Assembly: GCF_028453695.1 (NCBI RefSeq)
Contig: NC_135774.1
Location: forward strand, 18,848,001-18,912,000
Length of the DNA stretch: 64,000 nucleotides
Source: Augochlora pura
Taxonomy: Eukaryota; Arthropoda; Insecta; Hymenoptera; Halictidae
Reading direction: 5' to 3'
Below, one piece after another: positions 23,183 through 36,409 of the stretch (position 1 is its first letter; each line of letters starts with the position of its first letter). A program made the translations under genes and the position numbers. Under the pieces are notes generated by a model. That model worked only from the letters and a program-made list of their open reading frames with translations. It made no database searches and had not been told where the DNA came from.

Positions 23183-23636
23183 ATTCAGTCGGAACGCTGT
23201 TCAAGGTTGTTTATCCGCGCACACACGATTGTCTCGAAGATACGCGTGTTAAAATTTGTTAGCTAATTAGTCGAGACGACTGCTCTTTTCCAAAGTTCTG
23301 GGGTAAGTGCCGTGCGGTCCAACACAGTCCTCTTACCAAAAAGCCATTGTGCTTTCCCCACTCCGTGGCCAGATCCTCCAAGAACAGAGTTTCATTCTTT
23401 GGCAATGCAACGACGGTTGCTTGCCTCCTCTAAACACATTTTCCATAAACAGTCAATGGCTCGACATTCGACAGCTGGGAGACCCACTGCGGTCATCAGC
23501 CGTCGCGTCGCATATCGCCAGGACTGTTTAGTCTCGCTTACCCTCCGGGCCACGCGCATCCTTGAACCCTGCCATAAATCCATCGACGGCCGACCATCGT
23601 TCGGTCGTCTCTATCCCGAATTTTCTTAAAAAAATA
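23183..23636. other. GC-rich segment of unknown nature
   Basis: About 350 bases (23283-23636) are GC-rich between a Tc1 relic and a probable LTR. Frames on both strands are open for 60-105 residues but match nothing I know. It could be host sequence or part of a retroelement. Confidence 0.4.
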
Positions 23637-24113
23637 TGTTGCGCTAACACGCGGTTCCCGGTGATTCTTTCGAATTACAAGGATGATAAAATTGGTTGAT
23701 GTAAATGTAATAAAACTCTTTATTATAATAACACTGCGAATATTATCAGTTGATTACGATGCAGCGAATAACTAACAGATGAGTATGTTTGTTGAAGTGT
23801 GTGTTGAAGTGTATGTTTGTACTGTCTGTTCGTCGAACTGATCATCTCCGAGGTAACCTCGGAGTGGGTGTGTATTAAAATATGGAACAAGCGGATTCGT
23901 AGATAACAATATTTCGGAAAAAGTAAGGGAAACGGTCGTCTTGAATTGATTGGTTCAAAGAAAAGCGTATACTAACGGAAAGTGACCGCCCCGAACTCAT
24001 CGTCACCCACAGGTAGTGCTCGTACCCTCGGGTGAGGCTCGCGAAGGACCCGCGTGTCCCAGTGACGGACCGTGGCAGACAATGCATCATAAAAGGGCCT
24101 TGTGCGTTCGACA
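23637..24113 (-). mobile_element. probable solo LTR, 477 bp
   Basis: Starts TGTTGCGCTAAC and ends GCGTTCGACA, with TG...CA termini and AAATA on both sides (23632-23636, 24114-24118). The minus strand has AATAAA (plus-strand TTTATT near 23719-23724) about 80 nt before the left end, as in the other minus-oriented LTRs here. The target duplication is AT-rich and could be chance, and no second copy occurs in the window. Confidence 0.5.
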
Positions 24114-24118
24114 AAATA

Positions 24119-27002
24119 CTCTAGTGCGGGTCTTGGCAAAATATTAAAAGCTGATGGCCACATGTGGGGTTTATTGAAGAAAATGACAAATAATATATTA
24201 AGCACCGGCCTTTTAGAGACATTACCGGTCAGGAATGCGTTGAGAATATTTGAACATTATACTATGCGCGTGTTTTTATGACGGTAGTTATTGCTATAAG
24301 AATAATTTCGCCCTGCAATGGAACAGGGTGTTAGAACGGCAATGACGGCTGTAAACTAGTTCCGTTCTGTAACGGAACAAAGGTGGCGAATCACGCGCAG
24401 CCCTTCGGAGAATTTCTCGAAACTCGAAAGTGTAAGTGTATAGTATGGGCGAGAGTGCATGGTAGGTAAGAAGGAGTGTGCGGTTGTATGAATGTATAGT
24501 AATAAGATGAAGATGAATGCATGGTTGTGTGCGTGAAACAAATGAATGATTGGGATCATCGATCGGTCGAGCGACAACGGAACGTGGCGGCGACACCTCT
24601 TCGGTGACGCCACATAGGGACAGACGTTTTGTGTATATCGTTGTATAATAAAAGTTAACATTATTCATATAACCAAGTTTCTTACAAAAGGAACTTGTGC
24701 TGTTTTTTCTTTCGATAGCGGGACGACGGTAAGAAAACATAACTTGTTTCTGATCGCGAACCCGGGGATCCGAGTAATTCTCTTTCAGGCCGAGCACTGT
24801 TTGTCTTTATTAACGAACTTGTCGGAGATTTTCATACAGAAGGCGGGCTCGAAGTAATAGGATTCCCGTACATTTTATCTTCCCTTCAGCACGCGCGCGG
24901 TGCCGAACCGATCGGCTCCTCCATTTACGAATGGATAAACAAAAGGAAACTCCGGCAAAGGAAACAGAGTTTGCAGACACGAGATTAGCTCGAAGGGTGC
25001 GGCCGCGACGCGGCGCCAAAATCCCCGTCGAGTTTTTCACCCTCCCTCCTCAAGACGTTTAGAATTTCCGTCCCAGACAAGCGTATCGTATCACGCGAGA
25101 GACCCCTCCACTCGCCAGACATGCTTCCTGTTAGGGACCGTACGTCCTTAATGTGTTTATCTTGCTCCCTGACCCTGATCGAACCATTTTCCGGCTCCGT
25201 GTTTTCCATGCGCGTACACGTGTCCGGTACGCTCATTTTACTGATTGCATCCTGCTTAATGAAACGTTACGCTTACATCTCTGTTGACACTTGCAAGACT
25301 TTCTTTCGTTTTCATTTATTTCCGTTATATGATCGCGGACAGTAAATATTTCAACGAGCTGTGTAATAGATAGGTGATTGTTACGCTGGTTAAAGATTCA
25401 TCTTTCCAGGGATGAATTATTATAGCAGGGAACAATCTGTTTCATTTTTTCTTTTTTATTTATCATCCATTTTATTTATCAATCAGTTTTAATTTGTCAT
25501 CCAAAATCATGCATAGTAATAAATTAATGAATGCATAATTTATTTGAAAGAATACAATAGTCAATGCTTAATGCATTGTAATAACAGATATGTTATTTTA
25601 ATTCGGCAATGTCTCCAAATTGCCTGCTATTACAAAGAGATTAAATACAGCTGTAACAATTGTCTGCATCTATCATTGATCAAAAGAGAAACGTAATCAT
25701 TTAATGCATAATATAATTTCACTGGATTATACAAGGTGGTACAAATGTTATTTACATGATATTAAGTTGGTTATATTTGTACAATATCATTAATTTTCAA
25801 AATTTTTGAAATTAGCAAAACTATTGGAACTTTAAAACCAACTGATGGAAGACATATCTCGAAAACTGATCAATTTTCTTTAATTGACAATTATATATAT
25901 ATATATATTGAAGAATACACTTTTTCGTAAAGAATGGACAAGATAAAGGAATTGATGTTTGACTTTAAAATATCAGAAAATGATTGAAAAAGAGCCTTTT
26001 GGACTTAGGTTCACTACCCCGAAAGTATCGTACACTTTAAGAATATACAGAATGTTTGGTGATGCCGGATGGCATAGTTTTTAAAAATAATTATAAAAAT
26101 ATTATTCACTTTCGTTAAAAGAATATCCTGAGAACAATCTTCTCGTCTAGACTGACCCCTTTCTAGGAAATGATGTCTATAACTTACAGTTTTATTCCGC
26201 GATTGAGACGGTCTTACGGCGATGCGTTAAATACTACGAAGATCCAACGCGAATTGCAGATGAGAAGAAAAGTCGGAAGACTGTGACTCGATTTCCATAA
26301 ACTAGAAAATCCTAAAAATCCTTGGGACGTCTAATGTTCCCACCGAGATTCGCGGGGTAGAATGTAACTCGTAAGTGGCAAAGACGTTCGCCGTGAGCGC
26401 GTCACGGAGCATCATCAATCGGAATTGCTAATGCGAATTAAACGGCTCCTTCGCATTATCTGAATGTAACTCGGAGAGAAACGCATCCCGACTCTCCCGC
26501 CCCGGTCTCGGCAAGTTCGAGCGTGCATTTAAGATTCAGCTTCTCCTTCGGCATTAGTAGTTCGCGGTGAGTGCCAGCAGCGGCTGCCCGTTCATACGGC
26601 AGACATGATTTTCTACTTAGCAGTGCCAGAAGAGGCAGCCCATCGACACCTTCGCCGGAGAGGAATCCATAACCTATCTTCCTGCTTCCGACGCTATTTC
26701 CCATATGACGTCTCGAGTCCCGCGGGATCGAAACGAGGCCAACCTTTCCCGGTCTATGATTTCTCCCTCACCGATCTCGTCCGCCAAATTGATAAATCGC
26801 TTCGTGACACGCCTGATGGTCGATCGGTATTTCTATGGGGGGGAATTTCGTGAGGAGCCTTTGATGGATTCGCCCGCAATCTCGCGGCGAATGACTCGAG
26901 CATGCGAAATCAAAACAGCCGGCAGTGTCATTTAAACGATCGCGCTTAGTTAACAATCTTATAATATATGTTTTTAAGAATTTCTTCATAAAACAATGTC
27001 TT
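24119..27002. other. intronic stretch with an unassigned retroelement-like segment, no gene seen
   Basis: Bases 24290-24760 have mid-range GC and an AATAAA at about 24647-24652, which suggests an old LTR, but I found no matching ends or target duplication. GC-rich islands at 24880-25240 and 26390-26930 carry overlapping frames without domains. A (TA)n tract lies near 25890-25910. The rest is AT-rich. Confidence 0.45.
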
Positions 27003-27235
27003 GAGTTTGCTTTATGGCGAGCACTGCACTTAAATGTACATATATTTTGTAATTTGTAGTAATCGTTTGCAGAAACTTTATTTCGATTTGATGAGGTAAT
27101 TTTTTTTTATATAAACATTTATAGAGTTTGTTTTGTAACGTGTACTTTATTTAAATGTACACGTATAGTACAATTTGTAGTAATCAGTTATCGAAATTTT
27201 ATGTGAGAAATGATTTTTATTTTTATAATGACAGT
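27003..27235. repeat. about 122-bp tandem duplication, diverged
   Basis: GAGTTTG(C/T)TTT, TTAAATGTAC and AATTTGTAGTAATC(G/A)(T)T recur in the same order at about 27006 and 27128. Non-coding. Confidence 0.75.
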
Positions 27236-28600
27236 ACATTTTAATGCAGATTTTACATTACATGAAACTGTAAATTGCAATTAATTAAATGGCCATTGTT
27301 GGAAAGTACATTTGACACTCATTAATCATTTTGTAAATTTTGTTCGAACAAGCAATTTATAATACCATGTAAATGCTACTGTTACCTCATCAAGCATTTA
27401 AATATCGTATATATATTACAGCGGAATTAGAGAAAACCATACCTAAAGTACATGAAACGTATGCAAGGATTAATGTAATGTGATTCTGTTGTAATGTATG
27501 CACGAAATCGCCCGTATAAATTATTGTAATAAACTGACCCAGCGTAAAAGAAGATAAATTAAATTAAAAAAGATTAAAGAAGAAACAATTAGATTATTAT
27601 GTTTAAAATGAAAAAAACGAGTGAAGAGACGAAATTGCTACTACTAAATTAACTGAAACAACAAACACAAGTACAAATTAAACAATGTATTTAAAACATA
27701 TCAAAATACAATACCAATTAAAAGATACAATTGGCAATGAATTAACAGAAATTAAGTTATTGATTCAGATTATTTTGAAATCGAATACGAATTAAAATAC
27801 AACATTGATACCAAATTCGTAAAAATTAAATAAAAATAGATATTAAGCAATTGATTTAAAATATTTCGATCTTAAAAACAAATTAGAAGGGGACATTGGA
27901 GAATTAAAAGAACGTCAATTTGGCAAATAATAAATTTGGCATTATGGCGTCTTTCTGAAGTACGAACTATACGAATTGAAGTGCAGATTTTCTGTTTTAA
28001 CTCGGGCAAATGGCTGGCCAAAAAGTGGTCGGCAAATGTTCGGTGAAATGCATCCCTTGTACAAGAACACAGCGATGTAAATGTATGTAGATTTACGAAG
28101 CATTTGTCGTTTACCTCGGCTGCAGAAAAAATATCGTTGATCAGAGAATTTGTAGTATTTTAACACGCGATGACGCGCTGACAGCCGTTTCCCCTATTTC
28201 ATCCCTCTCGTGGGACGACTGCTTCAGGAAGACTTTAATGTATTTCGCCCCCGGTAAATTCAATTTTGCATGCATATTTGTCCCAGAAGATTGTCGTCAG
28301 AAGGGTGAATACATTTTAGGTGAACTAAAATTGCAATTTTCAATGATGGACTGGATCTGGGCGATACTCATATTGTGTACATTATACTTTAATATATTTT
28401 CCTTGCATCGCCTCCTTTGTTAATTGCTTTCTGCTGGATAAACCTTTGCAGTTAACTCTTTCATAAAAATATCTCTTTTATCAATTTTCTAAGGTTTATT
28501 GATATCCTTGTGTTATTATTTTCTTCGAATCGCGTATTATTTTTCTATTCAATAATTATTATGAGCTAAATTACAATACGTACAATAACTGTTACGTATT
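27236..28600. other. AT-rich intronic stretch, no gene seen
   Basis: Very AT-rich with A-rich runs around 27540-27900, perhaps an old poly-A-rich repeat. No coding segment recognised. Confidence 0.45.
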
Positions 28601-28961
28601 AGTTATGGGGCAAATCGGGTTACCCCATTTAACCCCATACCCAAGTACTCCGTTTCATTCGTCAGTGAAGATTTTAATTAAAAGTATTATAGATAAATAA
28701 ATTAATCAAAGGTCAAAGTACTGTCAATACATTCAGGAATAAAATGCTGTAGTTGCTATAATTTAATGTAATTGTTCTATGCGGAAATAATTATATATAG
28801 TTACAGTAACTACAGCATTTTATTTCTGAATTAATTCACAGTACTTTGTCCTTTGATTAATTGATTTATATGTAATACTTGTAATTAAAATCTTCGCATG
28901 TGAATGGAACGGAGGACTCGGGTATGGGGTAAAGTGCAGTACTCCGATTTGCCCCATAACT
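28601..28961. mobile_element. foldback MITE, 361 bp with about 165-bp inverted arms
   Basis: Left end AGTTATGGGGCAAATCGG and right end CCGATTTGCCCCATAACT are exact inverted repeats of 18 bp. Similarity continues inward for about 165 bp per arm, through the CCCCATACCC(A/G)AGT block, AAGATTTTAATTA and AATAAAATGCTGTAGTTAC. The two arms nearly meet near 28770. A target duplication could not be settled. RNA read through it would form a long hairpin. Confidence 0.85.
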
Positions 28962-31900
28962 CATACAGTGATACCACCTGTCATGCATGTTTTTTCTTGT
29001 AGCATTAGACAGATATACCATACTATTTTTTTGTTTTATGTTGTTCACACAAATATACAGAATGTTCGTTTTCTTTTTCGACATTCAGAAACTACGGAAA
29101 TATCAATAAAAATATTTACAGAAATGCCAATAAATAATGACGATTTGATATATGAGTTTTGCAAATAATAAATTATAATAAGTTACAATATGGAATACAA
29201 TATAATATAAGTAAATATTTTAACAAAAGAAAATAAATATATTTTTATTATCATAAAATTTACAGGACTTTAGATAAATACCTCATTATTAAACAAATCG
29301 TTGGTTTGGATAAATTGCATTATTCCCTAACAGTTTAAGGTTCACTGAATATTTTTGCTAGCGTTCAATATTTTTTGTTGTCATCCGTTTTGTTTGTTAG
29401 CAACAAAAAGAACTGCGTCCCCGTTTTACCCTATTTTCCCCTGCATGTATTATTTCATATCGCGAATAATAAAAGCACGCAGTGTCTTTGTAATTATTTG
29501 TATATTATTATCTAGGAGTCGCTACGCTTTTATTATGCGTGACATAATATCGTGGATGAATTTTTTAAAGTGAATTATTTCACTTGCTTCCGCTACAACT
29601 ACGTTTACGAGACCCGTTAAAACGGTGGGTCACTAATTTTTTAATTTACGATTATTCAGATTGTAAAAATACGTTTACGAGTTATTTGTTCAATATATGT
29701 AGTATTTAAGGCAAATGTTGCAATAAAATCTGTTAAAAATCAGGATAAACGTCTCACTGTTGCTTTTACGAATCTAGTGAACTAATCTTGTGATAAACTA
29801 TATGACAAACTATATTTCTCTTATTATTTCAGTTATTCTTTCATTCTCTTTTTGGCACATTAAATATTTTAGGCATTTTAAATAAACACGTATTTTTCAA
29901 ATGTTCTTTTTATTTTGCTTTATTTTCTGTATTTTAGCGATAGGTACACATTATTTCAAATAGTTTTCTTTTTATTTCACCACTATTCAACTGTAAAAAG
30001 TATTTTTTCTTATCAATAGTAACTATTATTAATAGTAATTTGTATTAGTTATTTTATTAATTTTATGTATACGATATTAGTAATTTTTGACACATTTGAG
30101 CTCAACAGTTTATCAGGAAATAGTTTAGAAATCGATGTCAAAGTCGTGATCATAGTTAAATGAAAATGTAGATAAAAATATATATAGTTAAATGTTAATT
30201 AAACGAAAGTATAGATAAAAATATGTATGATTAAATGTTGGTTAAACAAAGGTGTTGACAAAAATATACATGGTCAACTGTTATTTAAACGAAAGTGTAG
30301 ACAAAGATATATACGGCGATACCTTTCGTGGAGGTTCACCGGAACGAAATTCTTTGAACCGCCCTATTGTTATCCATTCCCGGTTACGTGCGTCGCATTC
30401 GTGCAGGTGCTGGCGGATAGGTGCGACTGATAAAGTGACGTGTAAATATGTCAACGATTTCGCATCAGCCGTATCTGCTGGTGTAGCCGGTCTCGCCGCG
30501 TAAAATTCGCTCGGGGCTAATGAAATTATGAATCGTGACCGGCTCGTGTGCGAAGCCTGAGGGCCTGGCCGCGATAAACTTTTATGGGATGTAATTTGTT
30601 AAAACGTGCGATAGCGGGTCGGGTGCAACACCTGGTCTATGGTCTACCTGGTGTTACGTCTGCCGGGAACTTCTGCTTGCTCTTATGCAGCCGATTTACT
30701 ATTTTGTACAAGATAGACTCGCTGCCGTAAGAATCAAGCTGATTTTTCAATTGAAAAGTTTATGTTAATAAGTTGAAAATGTGGCAACGGTATTATTAAA
30801 TTATGAATGAATTTCTAATTTATCCAACGTACTTATCAACAAAGCCGTACGAGTTAAAATTAAAACGATGTATAAAATAAAATGTTATTTTACGTTTTAT
30901 AACAATATTTGAACAATCTATGGAACGACCTTTAAATTATTAAGCAGCTGTTCGTTGTTTCTACGTTTGGCGTATGTATTGTGACTTTTTAAACACAGTG
31001 TAATAACATATTACATAATAATAGAATTATTTTCTCTCAAGATTATTTTAAGGTTATGTTTTTAAATTAGGTATTTAATATTTTATAACTATAGAATCAT
31101 AAATATAAACATAAATCGATCGATAAAGTGATCTTATTTTCATGGCACGTAAATACCAGTATTAATAATATAATTATATTTGTATTATTTTTGTATATTA
31201 TTATATTTGTATTATTTATATATATTATTGTACTTTGTATATTATCTTTTTTATTATTATACATCAAAAGAAATTCATCGGCCACAGTTATTTGAACGAA
31301 TTGTAGAACGCGACGTGAAAGCTCGTTTGGAATCCATCTGTTCCCGCTGACCAAGGAGAAGTTTCAAGAGACAATTTTGAGTTAAGACAGCCAATAAATC
31401 TTTACCGTCGAAAACGGCGGGCCACGTCCGTACGATATATCCGATTCACGTCGCGATCTTTAATACGACCGCTCACATTTAAACTGCTAGAAATTACCCT
31501 CATGCTAGAAGTTATCCGATAGGACGACTGTTCCACGGAAAATATCACTGGGCGATTCATATTCCCAGGAAAGACACTCCATTCAGGACGGGCTGCTTTA
31601 CATCGGCCAGATTTCCGTGTCGTTTCTCTCCTCCGCTTTTACCTCCTTTTCCTGGCGCGCGTACGTATATCCCCAGATTCAGAATATTCCCTGTCCTTAG
31701 AGATTACAGGGAGATTAATCGGAATATAGGAAATAAATACGACGCGAATGTGAAACGAACGGTCGGCTGCAACTTTTTTTTTCACGTTTTCCATATGCGA
31801 GCCATGAATTTGTAAGGTTGAAGATAGAGCGAACCACGCGTCGGCCCGCAATAGTGTGCGCGTGTACAAGGATTACGTTTGTTCGGTTTAATTTTATTGG

Positions 31901-33124
31901 TCTTTCGAGCACTCTTTTTTACGGAACAGACTTCTATACAATTAAAGGAAAGTCCTTAATCGTCGGGACACGTTAACTAGCGGCATTAAACGTTAAAAAT
32001 GCCTACTTAAATTGTCTCCGTAGGTTCTCGTAAAAACTTTGACAGTGTTTAATCCTACAATGGAAAGGAGGATTAAAACGTTATACAGTGGAAGATAAAC
32101 GTTTGATTGAAATGTTAGAGCAGATGCGTAAAAAGGATAAGATAATGTTCTTTCTTTGCAGTTAATTGTGCACGATTTCTATTAAACGATATCATTCTTC
32201 TTAAATCGTGCAATATTTTTCTATGTAATTATATGTTTCTATATTGTAGTCAATAAATAGCAAATCCATTGCTGATTGATAGTTTATTTAGAATTTTTAT
32301 TTAGAAAATATTTCTCTATTCGGAAAGAAATGTATTAATTTTTTTATATATGCAAATACATATTGGAGCACTGACAGATTTTTTTCAACAACAGGAAATG
32401 AAAAATGTAGTTCGTTTTCCTGGTTTACTGTTTGTTTTAGCAGTAAAATTTGTTAATATAAGAATGGTGAAAAACATGAGTATTTTACTTCTTTTTGTCA
32501 TTTCAATTAATTGTAGTTCATTTGTTTAATTTGTTAACCATTGTTTTTAATATCATCGACAAATTCTAGTCATATTATACGATTTAAAAAGAATTATTCT
32601 ATACAGTGTACTTTATTTATGCATTATTTATACGTCATTTATATCTATCCTAGAAAGGAACGAAAATAAACTAATTAAATAAAATTTCACTTTTTTATAC
32701 AAATAATAAGTAATGTCGATCGTATATACATATTTAACAATCCTGTGTTCGCTAAGCGAATCATCCAGTGCGAAGTATTAATAATTAAATAAATAATAAC
32801 TAACTACTTCATCGACGACCGAATCATTGACTCGATAATTTTTATTCTAAAATCACTGAAATTATAAATATACTTCCACTACTAACTAAATTTATTCATA
32901 TAGATACCGATTAATTACAAAACTTTCAAAAATTTAAAAGCTGTGTTTATCCGAACAGCGATTACAATCAAAATTAGAATAAATTCAAATAAAAATAAGA
33001 AATAATTAAAATCAAAATTAGGATAGATTCAAATAAAAATAAGAAATAAATAAAATCAAAATTTGAATGAAATCAAATAAAAATTAGAATAAATGACATA
33101 AATTCATCCTTACAATCCTCAAAA
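28962..33124. other. intronic stretch, no gene seen
   Basis: Mainly AT-rich, with GC-rich islands at 30310-30620 and 31380-31870 whose frames have no domains. Imperfect repeats of the AAATCAAAATTAGAATA type occupy about 32960-33095. An AT-rich (TATTATATTTG)-like stretch lies at 31155-31260. Confidence 0.45.
32960..33095. repeat. about 45-bp A-rich tandem repeat, near 3 copies
   Basis: The pattern AATCAAAATTAGAATA ... TTCAAATAAAAATAAG recurs at about 32966, 33010 and 33053, with divergence in the last copy. Confidence 0.65.
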
Positions 33125-33608
33125 GCAAACACATCAGAGTCGCGTTCAAAGTTCGGTACGTTTACTACTGAAAACCGTATTTCTTACTTCTTTCCCAGCG
33201 TCGAAAGTTCCATTTCAGTGACGAAAACTCCGAAGAAATTGGGAAGAGTCTAAAAATTCGTATCCGTCACAGCGTAGAGCAGAGCGTGCAGACACAGTGT
33301 GTCGGCTTGTCGCGGCCGTGATATCGAATTGCGTAGTCATATGTGAAGCCAGAGACGACGTGTGACGCGGCGATCGCCCGAGGAAATTCAGATCGCGTAG
33401 CTAGCGTGTCTACAAGATTTTCCGGGACGCGTGTCGCGCGACCTATCCCTTCGGTGGCGTTCCTAGATCGTGATCCAGGAGACGATGCGAGCTCTCTGGT
33501 TGGGATAGGAGAAAATAAAAGTACGCGGCGCTCTTCGAATCTCTGTGGATTCGCGTTACGCGATCCATCTACGAAATAAAGTAAAAGTATCTAGTGTAGG
33601 AATATTGT
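33125..33608. other. GC-rich segment, possible promoter or 5' UTR
   Basis: A CpG-rich island upstream of, and nearest to, the only exon. It carries GCAGACACAGTGTGTCGG near 33290, loosely like an insect initiator. A 78-residue frame at 33343-33579 has no domain. Nothing proves transcription; this is a candidate only. Confidence 0.3.
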
Positions 33609-34160
33609 ATACAGGGTGTCGCAAATTTTAATGTTTTAACTTTGTCAGTGTATTTTATGGCACAAAGTAAGAAGAAAATGTTATATAAACATAAGTCATA
33701 TAGATCTTTATTAAGAAGTTATAACAAAAATTTGTTGCCTACATAAGACCATTAACAGTCCGCACTTGGCTTGGTTTTACGGTACGTAAACGACTATTGG
33801 GACTTTCAGCTAAAATACGAAATTTAACAAATCTCATTAAAACAGAAAGTTGCGCGAAATCGCAAAAATAGCCTGAAGTCTCGTCCACGCGTGAATTTAC
33901 TCGCGTAAACATTGTTGGATAACAAATAATTGTAAAAGATATATTTAATCGAATACAGGTGTCTTAAAGTTGGCATACGTGTTCCGTATACTGATCGCAC
34001 CAGTCCATGGAACACGACGTATGTGGGTTTCCTTAATCGCACTTTTTAGAATAAAAAGTCATCAGTCTTGTCACGCTATAAAATAATACAGGTTGCTAGA
34101 AAATTATATACCACGTGATTGCAGCGTGATTCAACATATTTGGATCGTGGGCATGATTTT
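33609..34160. repeat. degenerate DNA-transposon-like repeats
   Basis: TACAGGGTGTCGCAAAT at 33610 is a typical start of CAGGGTG-type DNA elements. TACAGGTGTCTTAAAGT at about 33965 and TACAGGTTGCTAGAAAAT at about 34089 look like related starts. No matching right end was found, so boundaries are unknown. Confidence 0.35.
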
Positions 34161-34548
34161 CACGGTCCAAGTTTTTTCTTATCGCATTATACGTACTCAC
34201 AAAGAGGAACAATAGTCTAAAGGAAACCATGAATCGAGACATATAAAAAATAATAACATAAATTAAAAGAAATAATAACAAAAAATGTATCTTGCACTCG
34301 ATAGACTGCTCAAGTCGATGCTTGTAATTAAGAATAGTATGTGTGAATGCGTTTTTTGTGAGATAGAAATGCTCTTTCTAAAATATGTATCATGCTCGTA
34401 TTATTTTTTATTGATGTTGAATAAGTATTTTATATTTCTTTTTTCATTTTGCGTTTAAAGTCGCATCAACCGTCAGATGGATTATTAGCGACTGAAGAAA
34501 TATTTAAAGTTTGTTGTACAGCTGGGACTGTTTCAGGACATTGCAGTA
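34161..34548. other. AT-rich intronic stretch
   Basis: No repeat ends or coding segment recognised. Confidence 0.4.
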
Positions 34549-34820
34549 TTAACTATACATGCACTGTAGTGGTTTTCGCGGATGTCATTTTTCTGTACGC
34601 CGCACCGCTATAGTGGCTTTCGCGGATGTTTCGCGCTTCACTCAATTGTATTATTAATTATTAAAGTAAACGATTAAAGTGAAAGTGTATACGTCCAATA
34701 CACTAAGAAAAGAATAAATATAGCTAATACGATACATAACTATATCAAAAAATATTAAGAAAAATGGTAACTTAGTTACGAAAAATTTTATGCAAAATCT
34801 AGCCGTGCCTAAGCGGTTAA
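34549..34820. mobile_element. MITE A, copy without inner insertion
   Basis: Shares with 17246-17733 the blocks ATCGCGGATGT/TTCGCGGATGT, ACTCAATTG, TTATTAAAGTAAACGATTAAAGTGAAAGTG, CACTAAGAAAA and the right end GCCGTGCCTAAGCGGTTAA. The left end (TTAACTATACATGCAC) is diverged, and a GTGG(T/C)TTTCGCGGATGT block is duplicated. MITE B is absent at 34724-34727. Confidence 0.75.
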
Positions 34821-35036
34821 TTATTAGAATAAATTGTTAAAGTTAAAATGCGTGAATCATATGTTTAAGAAAAATGATAATTTAATCATCAAACACTTCA
34901 TTTCAATGTACTCGTGTAAAGAACAGCATTATCCGTCACACATTGCAGTGCCGTATCATTTACATGTAATTCGCGTTGAACTCTGCCGTACAGAGAAACA
35001 GAAGCGAGCAATATTCAGCCTTGCCTAAGAGGTTAA
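34821..35036. mobile_element. MITE A-related copy, partial
   Basis: Ends CTTGCCTAAGAGGTTAA, matching the MITE A right end, directly after the previous copy. The interior is only loosely similar (AATTGTTAAAGTTAAAATG...; AAGAAAAATGATAATTTAATCAT). Confidence 0.55.
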
Positions 35037-36035
35037 TTGCATTAGAAACGTCTATTTAACGAAGACTTCTAGTCAACAAATAAACACATTTCTCACCGTA
35101 ATCAAATCGACGATGATCTCATACCCGTGAACAGCGTTCCATAATAGGTACCTTTAGCTTACCCGACGTTATTCCGCGGTGTACACTCCGCAGATACGAT
35201 CTCGGCGGGCGACTGTAATCGGTGGATAACTCAGTCACCCACACCCTTCTTCTAGAAGCTGGCGGGCTAGAGGGTAAAGAGAGGGAGTGGTGGGGGTGGA
35301 CGGATATGGCAAAGTGACCGTATCGGGGGTTTGCACGGAGTCTTTGCGTCGGAGGATCCTCCGAGCACGGATTAGGGACAAAATGGAGCACGGATTAAGC
35401 GCAAGTTCGTATTCCCGGTTGGTAATTAGCGGATGAAAACTGAAAACCGGGCCAACGAACGGAATGGATACGGAACGAGTGTCTACTGTCGTGTAATTAA
35501 ATGTCACAGCGTTTGATTATAATTAATCGTATCGGGAGTATCTCGTTGGATTATGGTAGCGCGTTCCGAAGAGTCGCCTTCTAATTGAAGTCCACGGGGC
35601 ACGCCGTGTAATTAATTCTGGATCGATTTCCTTCGCGGGCAGGAAGTATGTTTGAACGTTTGCACGGTGTCCACCGTTGACGCGATGAAGACGCTCGTTT
35701 CTTTGGAATCTTGCTGGCTCATCGCCTCTGATGGGTTTCCCGGGAAAATGAAGTTCGGAGGCGCGTTCGCGACGGGACGTCAAGCGGATGTTACGTATTA
35801 GCGTTCCACGTTTCTTCGGCTTAATCTGTTCTTTGATATCGGATCGACGCGATAATTGGAAATGAATAAAATTGTACGACGAGTGTCCAATAATTCTTCG
35901 AGAAAGGACGATAATTAATTGTTTATTTACTCAGTTATGCTTCAAGCCAGATGGTTTATTCGCGAATGCGAAGCTGTTACGTGTACATATATTCGATGTT
36001 ACTTGTTTTGGTTTCTATGTTCTTATGCAATATTG
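35037..36035. other. intronic stretch with a GC-rich island, no gene seen
   Basis: A GC-rich island at 35140-35840 has three overlapping minus-strand frames of 86-90 residues without domains. Confidence 0.45.
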
Positions 36036-36290
36036 TTAAACCCATTGCTCTAAGATTCCTTTCACGCTGCGTTGATCAGCACTTATTTGTCCTTAATATT
36101 TTCCTTAATAGAACCAGACGATTTGGGTTTCTTCTATTGTCTATATTTACTTCAGTTTCTAGACTTTGATAACAAAAATACTTCAATTTCATCTCGATTT
36201 AGAAGAAATTAATAATATTCATATTTATAGCATTTGTTGCATGAAATCTTTATCACGAGTCTAACTCGTTATTATAGTGCAAGGTGTTAC
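36036..36290. mobile_element. MITE family B, diverged copy
   Basis: The left end TTAAACCCATTGCTCTAAG and right end TTATAGTGCAAGGTGTTAC are decayed versions of the family ends. The subterminal GAGTCTAACTCGTTAT block is intact. Length (255 bp) matches the 251-bp copy at 10095. Confidence 0.65.
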
Positions 36291-36409
36291 GAAAATTGTA
36301 AATGATTCGTCGGTCCTTTATACCAGGATTATTCTAAAATGAACCAATATTTAGAATGGGAAAATTGTACTTATCCTTGACAAACTTTGTTTCTAGCGTT
36401 GTAATACAT

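Noticed and set aside
24329..24687. Possible LTR (TGTTAGA...TCTTACA with AATAAA inside)
   Set aside because: The flanks (CAGGG and AAAGG) do not form a target duplication and no second copy is visible.
35951..36169. 72-residue hydrophobic frame that could pass as a signal peptide
   Set aside because: It overlaps a decayed TTAA MITE and has no downstream donor in the needed phase.
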